Shown here: piece after piece, positions 32,176 to 40,924 of the stretch
How the letters are laid out: every line of letters begins with the position of its first letter
How positions within the stretch are numbered: the stretch's first letter is position 1
Assembly: GCA_036346355.1 (NCBI GenBank)
Contig: CM070581.1
Span: 52,347,849 to 52,411,848 of the forward strand
Direction of reading: 5' to 3'
Length of the DNA: 64,000 nt
Source of the DNA: Rhipidocladum racemiflorum
Lineage: Eukaryota > Streptophyta > Magnoliopsida > Poales > Poaceae
Position numbers and translations under genes: made by a program
The notes under the pieces: generated by a model
What the model was told of the DNA's origin: nothing
Databases searched by the model: none
The model's input: the letters and a program-made list of their open reading frames with translations, nothing else

Positions 32176-32798
32176 TGTCGACGATTGGAGAACGGGCTCC
32201 CGCCGAGCTTACTTGTTGAATTAGGGATCAACAGAGCCCCGTCGTACGGATCGAGGAGCTCGTCCGAGCGGTGCCAGGTCGGGGAAGAGAGGGACACGTG
32301 ACACGATGTTTATCCTGGTTCGGGCCTCTCACTGCCGAGATAATAGCCCTACTCCAGTGTATTGTATTCTCCAGTTGTGTCCGTCCCCCCACAGACGTCC
32401 GGGGGGGATTTAAATATCAAGCTTAGAGGTACAAAGAAGGTAACTACCTCCTGGATTTACGCTATACAGTTATTTCCGAGATCTGCGGTGCTTATACCGC
32501 GCGCTAATTTGAAAATCGGGTAGGATTTCCCCTAATCTTCGGCTGATTGGTTGCAGCCTTCCATCCTTGTCGCGTGACCAAGTCCACCGAGCATATCCCT
32601 GGATACGGTGTGGATCCCCCGAGCATGCTTGTGCGTGGTCGGTAGAAATGGTCGCGTGGGAAGGGCCGAGCACGTATGCTCGGGTGGTGTTATACCCGCT
32701 GTGCGTTCCAAGCGTCTCTTATTGGCATTGCATGGTCGGCGGGCTTTAGAATAACCCGAGGGTACCATGGTCTTTTGCCAAATAACCAATCCCCGACA
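32176..32798 (-). repeat. 5' LTR of the first Tat-like element
   Basis: Direct repeat of 13177-13797. On the element's strand this is the promoter LTR, followed by the tRNA primer-binding site at 32173-32157. Starts TGTCGACGATTGG and ends CCCCGACA before ATATA on the plus strand. Confidence 0.92.
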
Positions 32799-32803
32799 AT
32801 ATA

Positions 32804-33481
32804 CATTATACATATACTGTGAAATATGTTTTATGCCAAATGCTCTTTCAATTACTAATGCTATCGGTTGTTAAATGTTGTTTACAAATAAATGCTGCTT
32901 TATGCAATCAACCTAGTATAGAAGCTTATTCCTGTTGAAATAGCCTGCATTTAACTATATTTCCATACACTAAAGACTTGCGAGTACATACATGTACTCA
33001 CAGTTGCTTTGCTGTTGTTTACTAACCTTTGTCTCAGAGGATGGTTCCGATGGTGATCCGGATGGCTCAGGTGGTCCTCTGTTCTGCGAGCTGTGCGGCG
33101 GTTGTGGTCCTTCCTCCAGTCAGTAGCCTGTGGGGTTGTCAGGCCAGCTGCGCTGGTTTAGTGTTTCTTTTGCTTCCGCTACTATTCTACTTTTGGATTT
33201 TGTAATGGGCATGTACAAGATTTACACCCAGTTATGTAATTTAACTTTAGTTCATTACTTTGTGCATTGATACTCGTGTTGTTGGTACGCGATACTGGGC
33301 TACTGATCCAGGGAACCGGTATCGGATGCGTACAGGCACCGGGTCTGAAGCTAAGGGTTCGATCCCGTCGATCGAATTTTTTTTAGATTCAGATTTTCGG
33401 TGTCGAGGCTTCTGTTGCTATACGGTGCTATACGCCACAGTAGACGGCGTACAGTACGGTATAGGAAGAGGGGTCCTCACA
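32804..33481. repeat. Solo LTR, right 0.68 kb
   Basis: Resumes directly after the right ATATA duplication. It contains CTTTGTCTCAGAGGATGG, a TTTTGTAATGGGCATGTAC stretch that could hold the LTR polyadenylation region, and the terminal block CGGCGTACAGTACGG before GGGGTCCTCACA. Confidence 0.6.
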
Positions 33482-33486
33482 ATAAA

Positions 33487-34334
33487 ACAACTGGAATTTA
33501 CACTGATCGAGACTTGATGACAGGACGCCTAGGTTCGAAGACCAACGGCTCTAACGATAACTCGCAATCAAAACTTGCGAGAACTTTACTCATCAATGGA
33601 ACACAAAGTACTCACACATGGTCTCAGCACGACCCCAAGCGATAAGATAAATCCTCAAACAGCCCACAAAAGAAAACGGTCTCATACTCCTCGTTCTAAG
33701 CATTCCTCGGCACTAAAGTGCCCGATCCCTTTAACTAATGCTATTCTCCAGAAGAACACGGTACCAACCTCCCTTTTGAGGTTCCTTGTACTCAAGACGA
33801 CACGAAACAGGAGAGACACCGCTCTAAGATTACCACCAGAAGGAACAACCTACTTTACATCCAGGATCCTTAAGACTCGCTCAACAGAAATGACCGAACG
33901 TTTCTCTGCGGTTGACACAACTCGCTTCTTGCCCAACGACAAAAGATCCAATACACTTCAAAAGGAAAACCGATCACTAGCAACCTTGTGAAATCAGTAT
34001 GGTGAAGCTACGTGTGGGCGTGTGATGATCATTGATTTAAGGCTTAGCTTTGCTTTATGAGAGTTTTATTGTTCGTTTGACACTTGGAGACATTAAGTGC
34101 TTGATAATAGTCTTATATTGTCGTTAAGACTTTATTTATTGCTGTTTTAGTTGTCTCTCATATTGCCTTATATTGCTATACTGTTGTTGCTCCTTCAATT
34201 CATGTTAAAACAAAGGAGATGCTGCCGAAATCTCGGTTTTTAGCATATGTACCTTTGCTGGAATTTTGTATTAATTGACGTTGTTTAGCTTATGTTTGGT
34301 AGCATTCGGGCATATTAAATGCCGGGGTGTTACA
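33487..34334 (+). repeat. Right arm of the outer element with inverted copy of its left end
   Basis: About 500 bp of AC-rich sequence without a credible gene is followed from about 34000 by TA-rich sequence. The last 150 bp is the reverse complement of 7208-7368: blocks AACATGAATTGAA, CAGCATCTCCTTTGTTTTAA, ATTCCAGCAAAGG and TTTGGTAGCATTCGGGCAT. The tip is GGGGTGTTACA, followed by GAGAC. Confidence 0.75.
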
Positions 34335-34944
34335 GAGACCTAGGTTTGACGGGAATGGTAACATGACCTTCTCAAGAAAGATAGGTATCTTTCCATTCAC
34401 TTTCATAGAGCCAGCGAAAAGGAGTAGCGTGAACAGACCTACCGGTACATTGGTGACCAAGGTATTGCCGTCCGTAACCAAGGATGTTAGCCGTGAGATT
34501 ATTGTAAACAAGGTTTTGCATGCCATCAAGGAGAAATGGCCTATGGAGGAATAGGGTACCCCTATATTCATATAGCAGGATAATGCTAAGAAGCACATTG
34601 CATTCGATGATGCTGAGTTTTGTCATGCAGCAGTAGCTAATGGTTTTGACATAAGGTGGATATGCCAACCGCCCGACCCTCCCGATCTCAATATTTTAGA
34701 CCTAGGTTTTTTTGCGGTGCTTCAAACCATGTTTCAAAAGACATATCCAAGTAATGTTGAAGACATCATCGCCAAGGTACTCCAAGCTTTTGACGACTAT
34801 CCGGTTGATAGGAGCATCCGCATTTTCCTGACTCACCAATCATGCATGAGAGAGATTTTGCGGTTAAAAGGAGGGCAACATTATGCTATTCCACACTTGA
34901 AAAAGCAATCACTTAAGAGAAATGATTTTCTTCCCGTTAGATGA
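34335..34944 (+). pseudogene. Mariner-like transposase, 3' half, after the nested insertion
   Basis: Once one copy of the GAGAC duplication is removed, the frame from 7207 continues here as RPRFDGNGNMTFSRKIG. It goes on through IFPFTFIEPAKRSS, a stop at about 34552, QDNAKKH (the QDNA catalytic Asp region) and PPDPPDLNILDLGFF, where the third catalytic Asp of the plant mariner DD39D triad is expected (N/SPDLNxLDLGFF). It ends at a TGA near 34944. The family normally reads SPD here, and PPD is retained. Stops and the insertion make it non-functional. Confidence 0.85.
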
Positions 34945-35699
34945 CAGTGTGATCCAGACATTGTAAACAAAGCAACTTGAGCAAAAAAAAAAAAATTCTT
35001 GACATGGCAAACTACTATAGCTTGTTCGACAAATTCTACTGAAAATAACTAATCATACTCAAAAGATAGGAAGATCACTTCATGGTCTCATCGACAAGGG
35101 AGTCCGGGATGAAGTCCACGCTGCGCTAGTCCATGTAATGCCAATTCTGTAGTGATTCTTCATCGGGAAGGAGTACGCGGCAATCGAATTTGCCGAAGCC
35201 ATATATGCACGCCGAGAGAGTGTACTTGCTATGGACACGACTGCAGCGAGAGCACGGCTTCGTCCGCACACAACAAGCACACGACTAATCATGGCCGCAG
35301 CGATTACACGGCTGGTTCATGCCTCCGCCGTCGGTGTCCTCTTCTTTTTTGCGAACAACCGCCACAATGTGCAGGCCCCTAGCCGTAGCCGCCGCGCCAT
35401 CCACGCCCTGACCGCCACGATGTGCAGGCCCCTGGCTGCTGTCCGTCCATCCCAATGATTATTTCTTCATCCATCCGCAGCGAGTATTGTGGAGAAGGAA
35501 GGGCATGCATATGAGGCCGTCTCCTCGTTTGAATGGAAGGCAAGCGAGCCGCGTCGTGGGAGAAGAAATTGCATGCGCCAGTTAATGCGGGAGCAAAGGA
35601 GCCGCGTCGAATAAATTAGCGCCATGCTTTCTATCTAAAATAAGTTAATGATATGTCTTCTACCTTCCATTGTAAAATAAATTAGCGACAGAAGTCTTA
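34945..35699. other. Right flank of the mariner-like element, no gene
   Basis: Expected to hold the mariner 3' region and right terminal repeat. I do not find a GGAGGGAG-type terminus before the Tourist MITE. Small GC-rich frames at 35152-35460 have no recognisable domain. AT-rich from 35600 onward. Confidence 0.35.
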
Positions 35700-35930
35700 G
35701 GGGGTGTTTGGCAGAGCTCCAGCTCCACCAAATTCTTGGAGTTGGTGGAGCTAGGTATTCCTAGCTCCACCAAATTCGTGGAGCTGGAGCTGTGGGTATA
35801 TTAAGAATGTTTAGGTAAGTCATCTTGTTTATATTTTAGAATAAAATTATAAACTTAAGTCACTTTATTTCAGTCTACAAGTTTCAGCTCTGAGGTGGAG
35901 CTGGGATCTGGAGCTCTGCCAAACAGGGCC
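35700..35930. mobile_element. Tourist-like MITE (231 bp) with TTA duplication
   Basis: TTA at 35697-35699 and 35931-35933 bounds inverted ends GGGGGTGTTTGGCAGAGCTC and GAGCTCTGCCAAACAGGGCC. Subterminal AGCTCCACC and GGTGGAGCT blocks extend the pairing. Non-coding, so mobilised by a PIF/Harbinger transposase elsewhere. The TTA duplication and GGGGGTGTTTGG tip support Tourist; hAT is less likely because no 8-bp duplication is seen. Confidence 0.75.
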
Positions 35931-36437
35931 TTAGTATTGTTGGCTAAATAAATCCGTTACTAAACAATCTATCGGCTAATTCAATCAGCGACTGAACCGA
36001 CTTCTGTCGCCAATTGAATTGGCGACTATAGTAGCTACAGATCTACTATGAATTGGTTACTTTACTGTCACTAAATAAAATGACGGCAAATCTACTGCCA
36101 CTAGCTCTTTCGCTAACATTATTTAAACAGTTATTTTTTCTAAAAAATCACCCAACGTACGTTGGTGATGCCCTTTGGTTCTCTACTAGAAGCTGGTGAT
36201 ACGTGCCGCTGCGGTCTAATCGCCAACTGTCGTTTTCTATACAGTATGAGTATTTGCTTCTACGAAGGGCAGACCGCAATACATAGTAGTAGTACTCCTA
36301 AATAGTTTTACAACTGCCGTTTTTTATCTCCCCCTTGTTGCGTCCTAAACAAACCCGACCTGTTTGACAAGAAATGGATTAAACAGCCCCGACCTGTTTG
36401 ACAAGAAATGGATTGTCAACTAGTAAGGGAAACCATG

Positions 36438-37067
36438 CACTACTACAAAATCGGGCATCACAAACGGTCTATTAGAAACGGTTTGGTGCGAACCGGTTGT
36501 AATGCTCGCACCAGAAGCGGTTCGTGGTAACAGATCGGAGGGGATCTCTAGAAGCGGTTCGTGGCACGAACCGCTTCTAAAGACCCCCTTCAGAAGGGGT
36601 TCGTGTCACGAACCGCTTCTAAAGGTCTTTACAAGCGGTTCGTGTCCCCAACCGCTTATAAAGCTTTAGAAGAGGTTCGTGTCACGAACCGCTTCTAAAG
36701 CTGAGGCTTTAGAAGGGGTTCGTGACACGAACCGCTTCTAAAGACCCCTTCGTAGGGTTCGTGTCACGAACCGCTTGTAGAAGCCCAGTTTTAGAAATAA
36801 TAAAAGGAATGCGTGCCCTACTCTATCAGAGAGCACGCGTGGGTGGGTTGGCTAGATGGATGAGGCGAGTCACGAGGATGGAGTGCTGGTCGTGGGTTCG
36901 AATCCCGTTCCCACGATATTATTACTGTCTTTTACCGCTTGGTGTGGCACCACCACAAGCGGTTCCTAGAACCGCTTGTGATACCCTTCGAGGTATCACA
37001 ACCGGTTGCCTAGAAGCGGTTGTAAAACCGCTTCTAGAAGTGGTTCCAAACCGCTTGTAGAAGCTGG
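36438..37067. mobile_element. CACTA-like element, truncated, with subterminal repeats
   Basis: CACTACTACAAAA at 36438 is the standard grass CACTA (CMC) tip. Downstream are about twenty copies of GAACCGCTTCTA / TAGAAGCGGTTC in both orientations, many arranged as perfect hairpins with a GTGTCACGAAC core, as in the subterminal arrays that bind CACTA transposase. No matching TTTTGTAGTAGTG end is found to the right, so the element is truncated or its other end is lost. Confidence 0.7.
36838..36915 (+). other. tRNA-like sequence inside the CACTA-like repeat
   Basis: CGTGGG (36838-36843) can pair with CCCACG (36910-36915). TGGCTAGATGG (36849-36859) resembles an A box and GGTTCGAATCCC (36895-36906) is a perfect B box with T-arm flanks GTGGG/CCCGT. 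The D and anticodon arms do not fold convincingly. Likely a captured or fossil tRNA/SINE head, not a working tRNA gene. Confidence 0.45.
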
Positions 37068-37114
37068 TTCTGTTGGAATCACTCAACCCAGCTGGGCTGT
37101 TCGGTGCCATCTGT

Positions 37115-37520
37115 TGAAGTCTTGAAGATGAACACGTCTTCTTACGATATTCGTACACTAAAATACAACCGTATTATATTGCTGCGAGCTGTATGATAAT
37201 ACCCCGAAACGTCACGGGAAAACCCACCGTACGAACGATGGCTGACTAGCTCTTCCAGAAGACGCAAACGTCGACGCGGCTGTCTATGTCGGCGGCGAGT
37301 CCAGAGAAGGTTATCCGGCCAAACCACATGCACGTTCACAAGAGAGGGCATCAACATCCGTGCCGAACTTGCATATATAAAACGCGCCCCTCTATCCAAC
37401 CGCTGATCTCACCCAACCACCCCGGCCGCGCCGCTCTATCCAACGCGCGTGCCAACTAGACGACTCGAGCGTCAAAGCTAAACCGCAAACGCGGTTTAAA
37501 TACCACCTCCTTGTGCTCTA
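37115..37520 (+). promoter_or_regulatory. Orphan duplicate of the CYP709C promoter
   Basis: Direct, diverged copy of about 38715-39120. Shared blocks include CGTATTATA-TGCTGCGAGCTG, TTCCAGAAGACGCAA, CCGGCCAAACCACA, CTCTATCCAACGCGCGTGCC and CGACTCGAGCGTCAAAGCT. At the end is a perfect hairpin TAAACCGC-AAAC-GCGGTTTA (37479-37498) merging into a TTTAAATACC TATA variant. No P450 coding sequence follows; a Stowaway MITE sits 60 bp downstream. Best read as the remnant of a tandem gene duplicate. Confidence 0.75.
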
Positions 37521-37559
37521 GCAACAAAACAATGATTCTAAGTACGTCACTATCTTATA

Positions 37560-37846
37560 CTCCCTCCGTTTCATTTTATAAGGCGTAGTTTGACTTTACA
37601 CGATGATTATAAGATTGTGTTGAAATTAAGAAATGTATAAGAGAAAATGACTTAAATGCCCCTACTTAATTGTCTTGGAAGATGAAAGATATATACTTTG
37701 TGTGGGTGGTACTGAATAAATGCATATGGTTGAGAGAGAATAAATAGGGGTATAGAAGGAAATGTCTCATTAAATCTACATGCAAGCCTTATATTTTAGA
37801 ACAAGATCATTCAAACTATAAGCCTTATAAACTGGAACGGAGGGAG
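37560..37846. mobile_element. Stowaway MITE (287 bp) with TA duplication
   Basis: Left CTCCCTCCGTTTCATTTTAT and right (reverse complement) CTCCCTCCGTTCCAGTTTAT are near-identical inverted repeats, each flanked by TA (37558-37559, 37847-37848). No ORF. Such MITEs are moved by mariner-like transposases of the type whose broken copy lies at 6566-34944. Same family as 3701-3980. Confidence 0.9.
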
Positions 37847-37848
37847 TA

Positions 37849-38714
37849 CGAAGCCGAAGCCGGATAATTTAGTTGAATTGGCTCAACATAATATGGATGT
37901 GCTTGAGTTTCACTTAGCTGCGAAACCGATTTTGGGTAGACATAAAATGGCGCCGATAATAAGATCACCATTAGTTGTGATGGCTTTATAGTGAGAATTG
38001 AAGCCGATGGTTTCGGATCGGCTAGTGGTTTTGTATGATGAAGGATTGATTGACTTCAAACACATGCAAACGCCAGATTTAACTTAGGTGCGGGTATGCC
38101 AGTCGATTTGATCCTGCAATCGACAAGAAAAAGTATATATGATCTAAACGACTACTTCATGTAGACTGATTGAGCTGAGTAGGTGGTTGATAAAGATAGT
38201 TTTTCTCGAAAAAGACGATAGCAATAAGATCGAAGAAAAAACAAATATGATATAGCGTAAGTCGACAATGATCAAAATCGACGATGCGCAACTTTATCGA
38301 CTAAAACAAATTATAGAAGAAAGATTATAAGTCTAAAAACTAATCTTAGTCGATGAAAAGTAAATAAAAAATAGAGCAAGTTGATTAATCGTTAGATTCC
38401 TTTTCTATTGTGCCCATCGCCTCTTTTTATAGCATATAAAACCGATCGTATCCTTTTCCAATCCCTATAAAAACATGATTCATATGGGCCTCAATATCCA
38501 ATAATAATATATATTTTTTACCTAAACCGATCGATGTTGGCTAAAATCTTTGCCCATGTGTTAATCTTATCTTTCCAAATCGACTACAACTATCAAATTG
38601 ATTGCATCTATGTATCAGTTAAAAATTCTAAATCTTGGTGTCAGCAGTGCACATCAGCTTCCTCTGCACCCCGTGGACGTTGGGATCGGATATAGTACGC
38701 GACGAACATTAAGA
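37849..38714. other. Unrecognised AT-rich spacer
   Basis: Contains repeated short words such as CGATCG and GTCGAC and several A-rich runs. No open frame or terminal repeat recognised. It lies between the orphan promoter with its MITE and the intact P450 promoter, where the body of the lost tandem gene would be expected, but nothing in it resembles P450 coding sequence. Confidence 0.3.
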
Positions 38715-39284
38715 TGTTCACGTGTTCTTCCGATTCATACACAAAAAATACAATCGTATTATACTGCTGCGAGCTGCATGCATGACTATATATATAGTAG
38801 GGTGTTGATAAGTTTTATCCGAATGTTTTGTTTAGTAACCATCATCTAAATTCCTGTTCATTAGATTTACTCTGAATTCGAGGTACGAACATGGCTGACT
38901 TTTCTTCCAGAAGACGCAATTAAGGGACAGTCCATGGAAGGTTCGATCCGGCCAAACCACACGTTCCCAACAGAGCATCAACTTGCATACATCACAGCTG
39001 ATCTCACCCATCCACCCCCTCCAGCGCCCCTCTATCCAACGCGCGTGCCAACTAGGCGACTCGAGCGTCAAAGCTCAACCGCAAACGCGGTTTAAATACC
39101 ACCTCCTCCCGGCTCCATTCTCACAGCCAAAAGCGCACATTTCTCGGTCTCACACTCAAGTAGTATCGGCCAAGTAGAAACCATCGAGCAGTCAGACGAC
39201 TTCTTTGTTGTTGATTTCTCTCCGACCGTACGTGCGAAGTCGAGCTAGCTAGCTGACCTGACAAGTCCCACGCGAGTGACCACC
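38715..39284 (+). promoter_or_regulatory. CYP709C promoter and 5'UTR
   Basis: Upstream region of the P450, conserved with 37115-37520. TATA variant TTTAAATACC at 39091-39100, about 190 bp before the ATG. A hairpin AACCGC-AAAC-GCGGTT (39077-39092) overlaps its upstream edge; one arm base differs from the upstream duplicate, shortening the stem from 8 to 6 bp. The ATG at 39285 sits in a strong context (CCACCATGGG). Confidence 0.6.
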
Positions 39285-40096
39285 ATGGGATTCGTTTGGA
39301 TGGTGGCGGCGGCCGTTGCGGCGGTGCTGGCCTCGTGGGCGTTCAACGCGCTGGTGCACCTCGTGTGGAGGCCGCGCGAGATCACGAGGAAGCTCCGGGC
39401 GCAGGGCGTCGGCGGGCCGGACTACAAGTTGTTCGCCGGGAACCTCGACGAGATCAAGCAGCTCCGCGCCGAGGGCGCCGCCGTCGTGCTGGACGTCGCC
39501 TCCCACGACTTCATCCCCATCGTGCAGCCGCATCTCCGCAAATGGATCGCCCTCTACGGTAATTATTAAGTGACGCGAACCGCTCGCAGATCTAAGCATG
39601 TTCTTGCGTTCTTATATTGTCAGTGCTCTGCAGGACGGACGTTCGTGTACTGGTTCGGCGCGAGGCCGAACGTGTGCGTGGCCGACGTCAACGTGGTGAA
39701 GCAGGTCCTGTTCGACCGCACGGGGCTGTACCCCAAGAACCTCATGAACCCGCACATCGGCCGCCTGCTCGGCAAGGGGCTCGTGTTCGCGGACGGCGAC
39801 GACTGGAAGCGCCACCGCAATGTCGTCCACCCAGCCTTCAACATGGACAAGCTCAAGGTGCGTAAGCTTAATTTGTACAGCGTGTTGAGCTTTTTTACAT
39901 ACACTAGATTTAATATAATCAATTTATTCTTTTTTATTTAATAGGTCAGATTAGCTAATATTTATTTAATTATACTTTCTCTGGTAACTAACTCAAAGCC
40001 ACCGGCAAGTGTTGGCGTGTCACTATATGTAAGACGTGTGATTTTTGCTCACTTCCTGTGCAATGACGTTTGCCACTGACAGATGATGACGGCGAC
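39285..40096 (+). CDS. CYP709C: CYP709C-like cytochrome P450, exons 1, 2 and start of exon 3
   Basis: N-terminal part of a CYP72-clan P450, strongly CYP709C-like. Family members are ER-bound monooxygenases; a characterised wheat CYP709C hydroxylates fatty acids in-chain. Exon 1 (39285-39558) encodes the membrane anchor MGFVWMVAAAVAAVLASWAFNALV, then WRPREITRKLRAQGVGGPDY. Exon 2 (39634-39857) has GRTFVYWFGARPNVCVADVNVV, YPKNLMNPHIGRLLGKGL and DWKRHRNVVHPAFNMDKLK, the helix C WxxxR block. Exon 3 starts at 40083 (MMTA) and is cut after 14 nt by the retrotransposon 40097-52219. Introns are canonical. The ATG at 39285 was chosen over an upstream GTG because of its context and the family start. The reading frame resumes at 52225. 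Confidence 0.92.
40092..40096. repeat. 5-bp target duplication GCGAC, left copy (right copy 52220-52224)
   Basis: GCGAC precedes the left LTR and follows the right LTR. Removing the element plus one copy restores the P450 codons across the junction. Confidence 0.93.
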
Positions 40097-40706
40097 TGTG
40101 GTGGTGTGGAACCACCGGGTCTCTCTCTCTTCTTACTCGTCAGACTGCTTCTTGTTTTTCGGGGAACCTGCCTGTCCTCTTTCTTCCTTTTCTTTTTATA
40201 GGGCAGGCCTGAGGATATGCACGTCCTCGTCGGCCTTCTTTTTCCTTCCTGGTTCTCGCCAAGGGCTAACTTGACTTTTCCTTGGGTCTTCCCCACCTGT
40301 GTCGGGTTTTTTGTCCTCTATTCATATACCCTTTGTAGGGGTTCAACGGGGATTTCACTTATGTTAGGGTCTCAGATTAGCCTGACACACCCTGGCGTAC
40401 TAGGGAGGGGTTGTTGGGGAGTGTCAGATCTTGGTGGTTCGTGCTACGCTTATACGGAAAGAGACGTGGCCGAGGAGTTCCTCCGCTTTTCCTCCTCGCT
40501 ACGGAGGGAAACTTCCCCTCGTCGCGGAGGGGGCGGTCTTTATTCTTTTTCGCCTTTTACCGGGGGATGGTCTCCTAAGGTAAGGATTTATAGCTTTATC
40601 GAAGGGAGAGGTTGACGTTTATAAATCCGTTCATGTGGGTCAGTAGACGCGAGGTGTTTTCGATTAGTTGGCCGAGGGGAGGGCTGAGCCTAGCCGGCCC
40701 ACCACA
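40097..40706 (-). repeat. 3' LTR of the second Tat-like element
   Basis: Begins TGTGGTGGTGTGGAACCACC and ends GGCCCACCACA on the plus strand. Matches 51614-52219. On the minus strand it is preceded by ATGAGGGGCTAG, a short polypurine tract. Confidence 0.93.
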
Positions 40707-40769
40707 CTAGCCCCTCATGTCAGCGGGTAGAAGTCGTTCTGCTCGCTGGGATGCAACATTAAACGTCCG

Positions 40770-40771
<2 letters not shown>

Positions 40772-40802
<31 letters not shown>
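40772..40802. repeat. Poly(T) tract, 31 bases
   Basis: Uninterrupted T run just inside the 3' LTR of the second Tat-like element. On the element's strand this is poly(A) 65 bp upstream of the 3' LTR. Length is likely unreliable in any assembly. Confidence 0.8.
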
Positions 40803-40805
<3 letters not shown>

Positions 40806-40924
40806 GGGATAGGGTTTTCCGATGGTGGCGAAGTTCATCTTCTTTGGCTCCGCATTTCATCCGTTTTCTTTTCTCGTTCGCATTCTCCTCTGGTGCCTGG
40901 CTCCTCGATCTCCTACCCACCTAG

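Larger units (their letters stand above)
13177..32798 (-). mobile_element. Ty3/gypsy retrotransposon, Tat-like, with antisense gene; carries a nested 8.2-kb LTR element
   Basis: Full-length minus-strand element. The 5' LTR is 32176-32798 and the 3' LTR 13177-13797, flanked by ATATA (13172-13176 and 32799-32803). The primer-binding site TGGCGCCATCCGTGGGG (minus, 32173-32157) lies 2 nt inside the 5' LTR. The polypurine tract CCTCGGGGGCTAGC abuts the 3' LTR at 13798-13811. Order on the minus strand: gag, protease, RT, RNase H, integrase, then a long 3' region holding a plus-strand spliced gene, as in Tat-lineage elements. By eye the LTRs differ at roughly eight substitutions plus small indels in about 620 bp, so it is young. 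RT and integrase catalytic residues are changed, so it is not autonomous. Confidence 0.92.
9652..33481. mobile_element. Apparent 4.2-kb solo LTR with ATAAA target duplication, split by the gypsy element
   Basis: The sequence starting TGTAATATCCCGAG (9652) and ending GGGGTCCTCACA (33481) is bounded by ATAAA at 9647-9651 and 33482-33486. Excluding the gypsy insertion (13177-32803) it is 3525 plus 678 bp. It has TG...CA tips, a long non-coding body and no PBS, PPT or second LTR copy. That pattern fits a solo LTR left by LTR-LTR recombination. It could instead be a non-coding derivative with unrecognised short LTRs. Confidence 0.7.
7208..34334. mobile_element. Outer nested element with ~150-bp inverted ends (LTR-derived), interrupted by three further elements
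   Basis: Outermost insertion in the mariner transposase. Left end TGTAACACCCCGGCATTTAA and right end (reverse complement) agree with few changes for about 150 bp (7208-7368 versus 34186-34334). A 5-bp duplication and TG...CA tips fit integrase-type insertion, yet LTR elements have direct, not inverted, ends. The left 2.28 kb looks like a minus-strand LTR and the following bases like a polypurine tract. Its own sequence is 7208-9646 plus 33487-34334; the rest is later insertions. No protein-coding capacity seen. Probably a rearranged or non-autonomous LTR derivative. Confidence 0.75.

Noticed and set aside
36838..36915. Functional tRNA gene
   Set aside because: D and anticodon arms do not form and it sits inside a repeat array.
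39296..39573. GC-rich frames overlapping P450 exon 1 on both strands
   Set aside because: Shadows of the P450 reading frame; the P450 frame has the conserved motifs and splice sites.
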